Shown here: positions 1 through 5,741 of the stretch, piece after piece
Layout of the letters: each line of letters begins with the position of its first letter
How positions within the stretch are numbered: position 1 is the first letter of the stretch
DNA from: Ignavibacteria bacterium
GTDB lineage: Bacteria; Bacteroidota; Ignavibacteria; UBA10030; SZUA-254
DNA length: 8,888 bases
Assembly (NCBI GenBank): GCA_005877655.1
Contig: VBOC01000117.1
Coordinates: 2,531-11,418, forward strand
Direction: 5' to 3'
Notes under the pieces: generated by a model
The model's input: the letters and a program-made list of their open reading frames with translations, nothing else
The model's database searches: none
Told to the model about the DNA's origin: nothing
Made by a program: the position numbers and the translations under genes

Positions 1-506
1 TTCTTCATTTTGCTGAAAAGCCCCGAACGTTCAATGAGTCCGACGTCGGTCAGAATCTGTTCAAGCGTCGCAAACGCCTTCTGAAGTTTCTCGCTTTTTT
101 TGTTTGCGATGAGAGTTTTCATCTTCGCATCCTGAACCAGCGTGGACGCTGTCTTCAGGCCCAGATAGAGAAGCCAGAAATAGCGAAAGTCATCGACAGT
201 GTTTGGCTTCAGCTCAAGAAGATCGCCCGTGGGAAGGTATTCCTCGCTCTGGAGACCATATGCGGGGATGCAATAGATTTCCTCGAAATTCTTGGGAAGC
301 AGGGGACGGACCTTCTGCAAATCGTCGCACAGCAGCCGGCACATGGCGCTTTTCCCTGAGCCTTTATTGCCCACGACGAGGGAGTGTTGCGGCATAAGCA
401 CCTGGCGCAACATTTCCGTGCCGATGAAGCAGTTCTCAAAGCGGTTGTCGGTTTCCCCGTCAACACGCCCAAAGTTCAACCGCGTTAATACCTGTTGTGG
501 ATCCAT
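1..506 (-). CDS. P-loop ATPase, N-terminal part (gene runs off the left edge)
   Basis: The reading frame is open from an ATG at 506 to the window edge, giving 168 codons of the N-terminus. Residues 46-53 read GNKGSGKS, a clear Walker A nucleotide-binding loop, preceded by a hydrophobic strand (HSLVV) and followed by a helix (AMCRLLCDDLQ), as in P-loop NTPases. The arrangement, a short N-terminal segment of about 45 residues before a G-x-K-G-S-G-K-S loop, reminds me of the Sll1717-type P-loop ATPases, but this is from memory and the rest of the protein, including Walker B and any sensor residues, lies outside the window. The start is well supported: GAGGAG sits 6 bases upstream of the ATG. No signal peptide or membrane segment is visible, so it should be cytoplasmic. 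It is transcribed away from the rest of the window and divergently from the membrane protein at 801. ATP binding is confident; the biological role is not known. Confidence 0.85.
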   Translation of the reverse strand, partial: MDPQQVLTRLNFGRVDGETDNRFENCFIGTEMLRQVLMPQHSLVVGNKGSGKSAMCRLLCDDLQKVRPLLPKNFEEIYCIPAYGLQSEEYLPTGDLLELKPNTVDDFRYFWLLYLGLKTASTLVQDAKMKTLIANKKSEKLQKAFATLEQILTDVGLIERSGLFSKMK

Positions 507-800
507 CGAATTCTCCTCTATCCCTTGTCTGACGATGTCTTAAAGGACCGTGTTTACCCAATTTGCCGTATTCAATATCAAAATTTAGCTTGAAGAAAAC
601 CGTTGAACTGTGGCTGTTATCACATTTTTGGAGGAGGGTTTGCTGCATCACACGCGGCTTGCTTTCGGTGGAATCTAAAGCTATTCTGTGACGGCCCGTG
701 ATCCCGATTCTCGATTGGATTACCTGTCTCCGACGCTTGAATTGCCTTTTTTCGGTCGGCAGGGAAATCGGGACTAAGTGGCTTCATTGGAATATCGAAA
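507..800. other. Intergenic region between divergent genes
   Basis: This 294-base gap separates the divergently transcribed ATPase and membrane-protein genes, so it should carry promoters for both. I see no convincing -35/-10 or TTTG/TAnnTTTG pair on either strand. A GGAGGAGG stretch near 630 on the plus strand is followed by a TTG-initiated frame of only about 12 codons, which I do not call a gene. The right-hand part holds a nested inverted repeat, described separately. Confidence 0.5.
702..773 (+). promoter_or_regulatory. Possible structured 5' leader (nested inverted repeats)
   Basis: Three complementary pairs nest in order: TCCCGATT (702-709) with AATCGGGA (766-773), CCTG (723-726) with CAGG (760-763), and CCGAC (730-734) with GTCGG (755-759). 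The 3' arm is nearly continuous, while the 5' arm is interrupted by 13- and 3-base bulges; the closing loop is about 20 bases with a T6 run. Together this gives 17 potential base pairs ending 27 bases before the ATG at 801. It could be a leader structure of the membrane-protein gene. I do not recognise a known riboswitch, and chance complementarity is possible. Confidence 0.25.
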
Positions 801-1532
801 ATGCCGGAAAGTCAATTCCACTATATCGAAATTCTCGATAGGCGCATCAAGATCGCCGCTTCGACCTACCTGGTCATCTTCCTGGGCGGGACAGCACTGA
901 TTCTGTATGGAATCGAGCGCATCGCGATGGATCTCGCTACCAGGCAATTCAAGATACCGCTCATATTTGGGTCGTGCCTGGTAGCAGTGTTCTTAGGATT
1001 GTACTACGGGGTAGGGAAAATCCGTTGGATTACGGAGCTGCACAGCTGGATGGACAGGCGGTTCTTCAGGCTCCTGGACAAGTCCGATCTCATTCTATTT
1101 GAGGGTCTGATCATAGCACTGGACCCCGAGGAGCGAAAAGAGGCGTCGGATCTCCAGACCCTGCGCAGGGAGTCAGTCGCAAAATCCGTCTTCGCAGGCC
1201 TGGCGGACGACAATTCGCTCTCCAACCACCTGTTTCACACCGGCGTCTTCAGGCTGTGGATCTGGTACTGGATAGCGATGTATGGCACCTTTGCCTTCTC
1301 GCTCCTCACGGTGGAGTCATTCTCACTCTTGCTTCGAGGTGTCGATCAGTACGCGCGGATTGCGTTTGAAATAAGTTGGCTGTCGGCGGTAGGGCATCTC
1401 TTGGTGGGTGTAGTCCTCGGGTACCGGCTACTGGGGCTGATGGAGCACATCTCGAGGATCCTTGTGATGTCGCACAGGGTTGAGATCGCGACAATGTTGC
1501 GGAAGAATCTTTGGGAGAAGGCTGACTCGTGA
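801..1532 (+). CDS. Four-helix membrane protein of unknown function
   Basis: The 243-residue product has four hydrophobic stretches long enough to span the membrane, at about residues 20-38, 52-72, 152-178 and 190-214. The central loop (about 73-151) is hydrophilic, rich in Arg, Asp and Glu, and probably cytoplasmic, since Arg/Lys residues flank TM2 and TM3 on that side. There is no signal peptide, no cysteine cluster and no catalytic motif that I recognise, and I cannot assign a family. The start ATG at 801 has only a weak ribosome site, as is common in Bacteroidota-type genomes. Codon pattern and uninterrupted length support a real gene. It stands alone on the plus strand, divergent from the ATPase and convergent with the beta-barrel gene at 1628, so it is probably a single-gene transcript, perhaps with the structured leader at 702-773. 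Confidence 0.75.
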   Translation: MPESQFHYIEILDRRIKIAASTYLVIFLGGTALILYGIERIAMDLATRQFKIPLIFGSCLVAVFLGLYYGVGKIRWITELHSWMDRRFFRLLDKSDLILFEGLIIALDPEERKEASDLQTLRRESVAKSVFAGLADDNSLSNHLFHTGVFRLWIWYWIAMYGTFAFSLLTVESFSLLLRGVDQYARIAFEISWLSAVGHLLVGVVLGYRLLGLMEHISRILVMSHRVEIATMLRKNLWEKADS

Positions 1533-1558
1533 TGCCTCACCGCGGTCAGCGAGTCAGC

Positions 1559-1598
1559 TGAGACGTTCCTGTCTCACCCCGAGGCTGCCTCCCCTTTT
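1559..1598 (+). terminator. Weak candidate terminator between convergent genes
   Basis: TGAGAC (1559-1564) pairs with GTCTCA (1571-1576) around a 6-base loop. A second small hairpin, GAGG-CTG-CCTC (1581-1591), is followed by CCC and four Ts. It lies 27 bases after the stop of the membrane-protein gene and in the only gap before the convergent gene end at 1628. The T run is short, so Rho-independent termination is only a possibility. Confidence 0.3.
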
Positions 1599-1627
1599 AC
1601 ACTAGGTTGGCTTGTTTAAATAGGCGT

Positions 1628-2272
1628 TTACAAGTGCAACTGCAATCCCCAGAGCAGGCTCCAGAACTCTTGCCTGCTATTGAAGTTATAGTACAAACGG
1701 TGCACATAGCCCACAGATGGAGAAAAGTATTGCACCAGTTCTAATTGAACTGGAACGCCGGCAGAAATCCTCCGATCTACAGCATACGTTGTCGAGGTGC
1801 CGCCCCCAGAACCTTGTTCCACCGCTGCACCACGCAAAATACTATTGAATGCGCTGACACCGACTGAGCCGGAAATGGAGTAATCGGCGTCATGGTTTAT
1901 GAGGATTGCAAGAGGAAAAAACGGGAACAACATCCTGTGTAGGTGAAAAGCACTGGTCAAACCGTAGAGGAGTCCCACATTGAAGATCTCCTCACGCGGG
2001 GAGGGAGATCGGATCCCACCCCCCGGAAATAACCGATCGGCAAAAGAAATCTCCATTTCTTTTGAGTAGAGAATTTGAAGTGTGACCAATTGGTGCTTTT
2101 CTCGTAGGCGAACCTCGGTCGCGAAGGTATAGGCAAAGTTTTCAACCTCGCCGAAGCCCGTACTCAGATCCATATTAAAGGCCGAGGTTGACATCAAACT
2201 GTCCTGCGGATGGACCGCAGATTTGAAAAAAAGAGTCGCTACGAGTACGGGAATAACTCTCGAAATCTTCAT
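1628..2272 (-). CDS. Secreted protein, probable outer-membrane beta-barrel
   Basis: The 214-residue product begins with a typical Sec signal peptide: MKISR, then a hydrophobic core VIPVLVATLFF, with likely cleavage near residues 19-23 (SAVHPQ). The mature part is rich in alternating hydrophobic/polar stretches and in aromatic residues (for example the segments around LLYGLTSAF, MLFPFFPLAIL, VGYVHRLYYNF and EFWSLLWGLQLHL). That is the pattern of amphipathic beta strands in small outer-membrane barrels, and the chain ends in a final strand as such proteins do, though with Leu rather than the usual Phe or Trp. There are no cysteines and no lipobox. I do not recognise a specific family, and a soluble periplasmic beta protein is an alternative. 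The ATG at 2272 has no good Shine-Dalgarno site. It lies 72 bases downstream of the Fe-S protein gene on the same strand and may be cotranscribed with it. Confidence 0.65.
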   Translation of the reverse strand: MKISRVIPVLVATLFFKSAVHPQDSLMSTSAFNMDLSTGFGEVENFAYTFATEVRLREKHQLVTLQILYSKEMEISFADRLFPGGGIRSPSPREEIFNVGLLYGLTSAFHLHRMLFPFFPLAILINHDADYSISGSVGVSAFNSILRGAAVEQGSGGGTSTTYAVDRRISAGVPVQLELVQYFSPSVGYVHRLYYNFNSRQEFWSLLWGLQLHL

Positions 2273-2344
2273 CGAGGCTTCAACCTATTGGGTGATTTCC
2301 GTCCGAAACGCATGAATCATGATCTAATTCCCTCCCGCACGAGA

Positions 2345-2581
2345 TCACGCCTTTTCTTTTTTCTGCTGATTCAAATAGGATGATAACGCGCCTGATGGAC
2401 ACAGGGCAACCTGTTTCACAATTTCCGCGGTCGTCGCAGCATGCGGATCAATCCACGGCTTGCGATTAACATCGAACACACCCGGTAAACCAAAGACACA
2501 ATTTCCAGAATGTTCGCAAAGATGTGGTTTCCACACAATGGTTACTTCGCCGTTAGAATATTTTTTCGTCATCTCTTTCAT
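2345..2581 (-). CDS. Divergent 4Fe-4S mono-cluster protein (YjdI-like, Fer4_19)
   Basis: From the start chosen here the product has 78 residues. It carries CEHSGNC (Cys22, Cys28), then FDVNRKPWI, then CPSGAL (Cys61). This is the signature of the divergent 4Fe-4S single-cluster domain seen in E. coli YjdI, with the same three cysteines and the conserved RKPWI segment. It is therefore expected to be a small cytoplasmic iron-sulfur or electron-carrier-like protein; the actual partner and reaction are unknown for the family. In some genomes the domain is fused or adjacent to a small acetyltransferase, but none is present here. The frame stays open to an ATG at 2617, but AAGGAG lies about 10 bases before the ATG at 2581 and the family match begins after it, so 2581 is preferred. 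The lysine-rich tail (QQKKEKA) is not part of the domain. Confidence 0.88.
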   Translation of the reverse strand: MKEMTKKYSNGEVTIVWKPHLCEHSGNCVFGLPGVFDVNRKPWIDPHAATTAEIVKQVALCPSGALSSYLNQQKKEKA

Positions 2582-2643
2582 AAGATTGTTTCTCCTTGGT
2601 CCGCATTTCGGGCGCAAAATTTCCGATTCCGCGGCTTATTTAT

Positions 2644-2651
2644 TATATTTG
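2644..2651 (+). promoter_or_regulatory. Possible Bacteroidota-type -7 promoter element
   Basis: TATATTTG matches the TAnnTTTG consensus of the Bacteroidota housekeeping promoter. A partial upstream element (TTTC at 2620-2623, consensus TTTG) sits 20 bases away, within the expected spacing. Transcription would start near 2658, about 15 bases before the nucleotidyltransferase ATG. The match is short and could be chance in an AT-rich gap. Confidence 0.35.
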
Positions 2652-2672
2652 GCAGTGCAGTCGGTTTCGACC

Positions 2673-3002
2673 ATGCCATATAAGCTTTCAGAGGGCACAC
2701 GCCAGAAACTCTCTCACGTTTGTGAAAAATACTACGTGAGAAGGCTCTCCATCTTTGGTTCCACTCTGCGAGGCGAAGCAAAGGCGGATAGCGACCCTGA
2801 CATTCTAGTGGAATTTATTCCGGGCCATGTCCCAGGATTTGGTTTTGCACGATTGCAGGAAGAGCTGTCCGCCATTCTCCGCCGGCGGCTTGATCTCCGA
2901 ACCCCTTTTGACCTCAGCCGATATTTCCGAGAAGACGTTCTGAAGGAAGCCCGGCCTATTTATTCGATCAACGGACTTAACGTCATTGGCTCCGGAACTT
3001 AG
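2673..3002 (+). CDS. Minimal nucleotidyltransferase (MNT / MntA-like antitoxin family)
   Basis: The 109-residue product is a single nucleotidyltransferase domain of the DNA polymerase beta superfamily. The active-site motif is intact: GS at residues 29-30 followed by RGEAKADSDPD, placing the two metal-binding aspartates at 41 and 43, with a further acidic residue in the RRRLDLRTP strand (Asp74). The end, VLKEARPIY, is the usual C-terminal helix of the family. MNT proteins commonly act with a HEPN partner in toxin-antitoxin pairs, where they AMPylate the HEPN toxin, but no HEPN gene follows: the next element is a tRNA 11 bases on. The frame is open upstream to 2460, but that extension overlaps the opposite-strand Fe-S gene and has no family resemblance, so the ATG at 2673 is chosen despite a poor ribosome site. 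It could be a solitary remnant or an enzyme acting on something other than a HEPN protein. Confidence 0.85.
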   Translation: MPYKLSEGTRQKLSHVCEKYYVRRLSIFGSTLRGEAKADSDPDILVEFIPGHVPGFGFARLQEELSAILRRRLDLRTPFDLSRYFREDVLKEARPIYSINGLNVIGSGT

Positions 3003-3013
3003 GAACGACGCGC

Positions 3014-3087
3014 GCGCCAGTAGCTCAATTGGATAGAGCATCAGCCTACGGAGCTGAGGGTTGGGGGTTCAAATCCCTCCTGGCGCA
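3014..3087 (+). tRNA. tRNA-Arg (anticodon ACG)
   Basis: All arms fold without mismatch. The acceptor stem GCGCCAG (3014-3020) pairs with CTGGCGC (3080-3086), with A as discriminator. The D stem is GCTC/GAGC, the anticodon stem TCAGC/GCTGA around the loop CTACGGA, and the T stem GGGGG/CCCTC (one G-T pair) around TTCAAAT. The anticodon ACG (3048-3050) gives arginine, reading CGU and, after A34-to-inosine editing, CGC and CGA. The 3' CCA is not encoded. The gene begins 11 bases after the nucleotidyltransferase stop codon, so the two may share a transcript, and it ends 20 bases before the end of the convergent protease gene. Confidence 0.96.
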
Positions 3088-3107
3088 CTTGGCATCGCCA
3101 CCGTCCA

Positions 3108-5645
3108 TCATTTAATTATAACCATTTTCTGGACGGCGAAGAAAGTTCCTGCCTGCAGCCGGTAGAAATACACGCCACTCGACATCCTGCCCGCATTCCA
3201 CTTTACCGACTTGACCCCTGCTCCCTGAACATCATCTAACAACACAGCGACTTCCTGACCAAGAATGTTGTAAACCCTTAATGAGACGTGTGAAGCCCTT
3301 GGGAGGTCGTACCGGATTGTGGTGGTGGGGTTAAACGGGTTGGGATAATTCTGGTATAGCTTAAAGTCAGAGGGTAAAGCCACAGAGGGGCTCTTCACGG
3401 CGGTGACTACGCCGCCTCCGAGCACCCCATCTCTAGTCACATTTTGAGCGTAAATGTGATGGATTCCCCCATTGTTTTCATTCCTGTTGTCCTGCCATGA
3501 CAGTATTGCGCCCCCAGCATGATCGCTTGTGCTCATGGCGAACCACTGGTTTCTTGGGGCAGAGGAAATTGGAACCCCGTTTTTGGCCCATCGGGCGCCC
3601 CCGGATGAATCAACTCGCTGCGCATAAATGTTCAGATCCCCGTTACCCCGCTTATCTGAAAACGCTATGATCGCTCCGCCCGCATTATCACCGACCATCG
3701 TCACTTCTCCCGACGAACTCCCCGTATCGGAGATTGCAACTCCGTCGGTCGTCCAGCTTACTGTGCCCGATGCGCTGATTCGCTGCGCAAAAATGTCATC
3801 ATAATTCGTCGGCAAGCGCCGCTTAGACCAGGCGATAACTGCTCCACCCGCGCCGTCACCGACAATTTCCGGAAAGTATCTGACTCCCGCCCCTGTCGAG
3901 ACTGCCGCCCCGTTCGCCGCCCATAGGACTTGCCCATTCGAACCCACATGTTGAGCGTAGATATTCTCCGAGCTACCGTCCCGGGAATCTGACCAGGCAA
4001 TGATCGCACCTCTTGAGCCGTCACCGACGAGTCTGGGCGAATATTGTCCATCTGGAGAAGTGCAAATCGGAATACCGTTGAGCGCCCATTGCACCGCCCC
4101 CGCCGCGTTGATCTTTTGAGCGTAGATATCATAATATTGAGAGCCCGTTCCGCCGCGCTGATCCACCCATGCGATAATAGCACCGCCTGAATCATCGCTA
4201 ATAATCTGCACAACGAAGTCCTGAACAGTGGCAGGTGATGTACTTATGAGCGCCCCCTCTGCCGGCCACTGGACAGTTCCGGATGGATCGAGGCGCTGCG
4301 CATAGACGGAATACGTCCCTGAATGACCGTCTCTCCAGGCAATAATAGCTCCGCCGTTCCCGCTGCTCGTCACTACCGGAAACGGGGGTCGCGATTCGTT
4401 TGCAGCGGTTGTAACCGGCACCCCATCGGCTGTCCAAAGAGGCTGTCCCCACTGATTTACACGTTGTGCATAAACATTGTTTAGACCGCTTCGCGTGTCC
4501 TGCCAGACAAGGATTGCACCACCCGCGCCGTCCGCCGTGATTGCTACCCAGGTCTGAGCGCCTTTCACTGTGCAAATCGGAACGCCGTTGTTTCTCCACT
4601 GGATCCCTCCAAGTGAGTCGATACGCTGGGCATAGATATGAACACTGTCTCCGTAGCCGCTGAAGTGCGCGGTGTTCCAACTGTATGCAATGATTGCCCC
4701 TCCGCTCCCATCGCCTGTAATGACCGGTTGACCCTGAGCCAGGGGGGCCGTTGAGATGGGAATGTTGGAAGCGGGATCTGTCGGCCAAGCGATGAGAGGC
4801 GCTGCCACTCCATGTGGCGGCAATGATTGCAGAAAATTATAAATCGCGGGTGTCATTTCCTCGGGCTCGATGGCATCACGGGCAGCCGCAGTCTGAGGCC
4901 CTGCAGCCGGCGGGTCCATAAACTTGGAGCTGCCCCGGAAATTATACTTCAGGTTCGGCCAGTCCGGATAGCTCACGAGCACATCTCCCGGGCTCGGCGC
5001 TTCAGGTGGATTTTGATTTAAATAGTCGAGATCGAGGGGAGCCAGCGCGTTGCCGGCGGAATCGCCATTTCCGTCCCAGTCAATTGCCGTTCCCGGATTG
5101 AGAATCCCGACGCGTGTTACGTTTCCCGTGCTATTGAACGGAACAATCACGGTAGGAAAATCGCCGGGTTGAGGATTCAATCCAACAGATTCATTGAGAT
5201 TATTCTCATTCAGTGAGGGAAGAGCCACAGGCGAATAATTGAGTGTCCAGCCGAGGCCCCCATACGGCTGCCCGAATTGCGGAGCCTGCCATACGTAGCT
5301 CATGACGCTGTAATAATTCGGTTTGTACGCCTTATCATCACCCCCGCCGTGACGAAGCCCGAGAGTATGGCCCAGCTCATGCATGAAAGTTCCTGCCTGG
5401 AGTGAATCACTTATCGGTGAAAAAGTGCCGAGTGTCACCATAAAGTCATTTCCCCCCGCACCCTCATTGAGTTCTGCAAGTCCACTGTTCCCGTGTGTGC
5501 CGAACCTATCGGCGAAAATACAGTACCGGTAAATTAATCGCTTTGCCTCAAGAATGTTCGCTGCATTCGAGCTCCTGCGATCGGCGTCAGTCCAAAAAAC
5601 TGCCTCTTTGCCGCAAAGAACTCGGGCCATGGGTCGCTCGCCCAA
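3108..5645 (-). CDS. Metzincin protease with GGAIIAW repeats and T9SS sorting domain (C-terminal half of frameshifted giant protein)
   Basis: This frame encodes the C-terminal half of a protein whose N-terminal half is in the same frame upstream (5730-8051). Residue numbers below are for the joined 1,647-residue protein. HELGHTLGLRH (891-901) is the metzincin zinc site with three His ligands and the catalytic Glu892, and SVMSY around Met917 is the Met-turn. Eight repeats of about 50-57 residues follow (about 1108-1540), each with a GDGxGGAIIAW strand, IYAQR and a W-x-x-x-G-x-P segment, suggesting a beta-propeller or tandem beta domains. The last 90 residues carry LYQNYPNPFNPTT and end in KMVIIK, a type A T9SS sorting domain, so the product should be exported across the outer membrane and be secreted or surface-anchored. 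The ATG at 5645 is only formal: its first 18 or so residues are a frame artefact, and real homology begins near TDADRRSSNAAN, after the second indel at about 5592. Substrate is unknown. Confidence 0.85.
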   Translation of the reverse strand: MGERPMARVLCGKEAVFWTDADRRSSNAANILEAKRLIYRYCIFADRFGTHGNSGLAELNEGAGGNDFMVTLGTFSPISDSLQAGTFMHELGHTLGLRHGGGDDKAYKPNYYSVMSYVWQAPQFGQPYGGLGWTLNYSPVALPSLNENNLNESVGLNPQPGDFPTVIVPFNSTGNVTRVGILNPGTAIDWDGNGDSAGNALAPLDLDYLNQNPPEAPSPGDVLVSYPDWPNLKYNFRGSSKFMDPPAAGPQTAAARDAIEPEEMTPAIYNFLQSLPPHGVAAPLIAWPTDPASNIPISTAPLAQGQPVITGDGSGGAIIAYSWNTAHFSGYGDSVHIYAQRIDSLGGIQWRNNGVPICTVKGAQTWVAITADGAGGAILVWQDTRSGLNNVYAQRVNQWGQPLWTADGVPVTTAANESRPPFPVVTSSGNGGAIIAWRDGHSGTYSVYAQRLDPSGTVQWPAEGALISTSPATVQDFVVQIISDDSGGAIIAWVDQRGGTGSQYYDIYAQKINAAGAVQWALNGIPICTSPDGQYSPRLVGDGSRGAIIAWSDSRDGSSENIYAQHVGSNGQVLWAANGAAVSTGAGVRYFPEIVGDGAGGAVIAWSKRRLPTNYDDIFAQRISASGTVSWTTDGVAISDTGSSSGEVTMVGDNAGGAIIAFSDKRGNGDLNIYAQRVDSSGGARWAKNGVPISSAPRNQWFAMSTSDHAGGAILSWQDNRNENNGGIHHIYAQNVTRDGVLGGGVVTAVKSPSVALPSDFKLYQNYPNPFNPTTTIRYDLPRASHVSLRVYNILGQEVAVLLDDVQGAGVKSVKWNAGRMSSGVYFYRLQAGTFFAVQKMVIIK
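3111..3377 (-). other. T9SS type A C-terminal sorting domain
   Basis: This stretch encodes the last 89 residues of the giant protein, beginning LPSDFKLYQNYPNPFNPTT and continuing through the RVYNILGQEVAVLL and SGVYFYRLQAG segments to KMVIIK. These are the recurring landmarks of Por secretion system C-terminal domains, which direct Sec-exported cargo through the type IX translocon and are usually cleaved off. The YPNPFNP version is typical of Ignavibacteria-like and related FCB lineages, and it is the best taxonomic clue in the window. Confidence 0.92.
3432..4730 (-). repeat. Eight tandem GGAIIAW...IYAQR protein repeats
   Basis: Eight consecutive units of roughly 150-180 bases encode the pattern: V-x-GDGxGGAIIAW, a D-x-R-x-G turn, (D/N)IYAQR(I/V)-x-x-x-G, then W-x-x-(D/N)G-x-P-(I/V). 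The units are diverged, with GDGSGGAIIAY, ADGAGGAILVW, SSGNGGAIIAW, SDDSGGAIIAW, GDGSRGAIIAW, GDGAGGAVIAW, GDNAGGAIIAF and SDHAGGAILSW at equivalent places, so this is an old amplification and not recent slippage. Eight units of about 55 residues would suit an eight-bladed propeller, which is inference only. Confidence 0.85.
5349..5381 (-). other. Metzincin zinc-binding motif HELGHTLGLRH
   Basis: The eleven codons read HELGHTLGLRH, an exact HExxHxxGxxH motif with all three histidine ligands, the general-base glutamate and the conserved glycine. The following GGGDDKAYKPNYYSVMSY supplies the Met-turn 16 residues after the last His, as in metzincins. The active site is thus intact although the frame upstream is broken. 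Confidence 0.93.
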
Positions 5646-5741
5646 GGGGCCGACGGAATCGGCAAATCATTCGGGTTAAGTTCAGCAAAAAGGTTTATCC
5701 CATCATGGCCGTCGGGATTTTTCACATACTTAAGCTCCAAA
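5591..5741 (-). other. Two compensating frameshifts joining the halves of one gene
   Basis: The upstream frame runs to VEVDYM and then hits TAA at 5730-5732. The sequence then makes sense only in the +1 frame, which reads LELKYVKNPDGHDGINLF, then AELNPNDLPIPSAPW, then a segment ending FFAAKRQFFG. After the T6-GG stretch at 5592-5599 sense returns to the original frame with TDADRRSSNAANILEAKRL. One extra T near 5739-5741 (or in the TT at 5732-5733) and one missing base near 5592 would restore a single frame; both halves are in the same phase. The original frame has several stops across the interval, so the protein cannot be made as written. Confidence 0.85.

Noticed and set aside
2460..2672. 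Upstream extension of the nucleotidyltransferase frame to an ATG at 2460
   Set aside because: It lies almost wholly opposite the Fe-S protein gene and its divergent promoter region, and has no resemblance to the family; the conserved domain starts after 2673.
4198..4788. 196-codon minus-strand frame overlapping the repeat region
   Set aside because: A second frame of the repeat-containing gene; rich in Arg and Cys, without repeats matching protein families.
5591..5741. Programmed ribosomal frameshifting to join the two halves
   Set aside because: It would need a +1 shift and then a -1 shift within ~150 bases. The first site has no prfB-like slippery codon, and the T6 run at the second lacks a proper X-XXY-YYZ heptamer. 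Sequence error or mutation is simpler.
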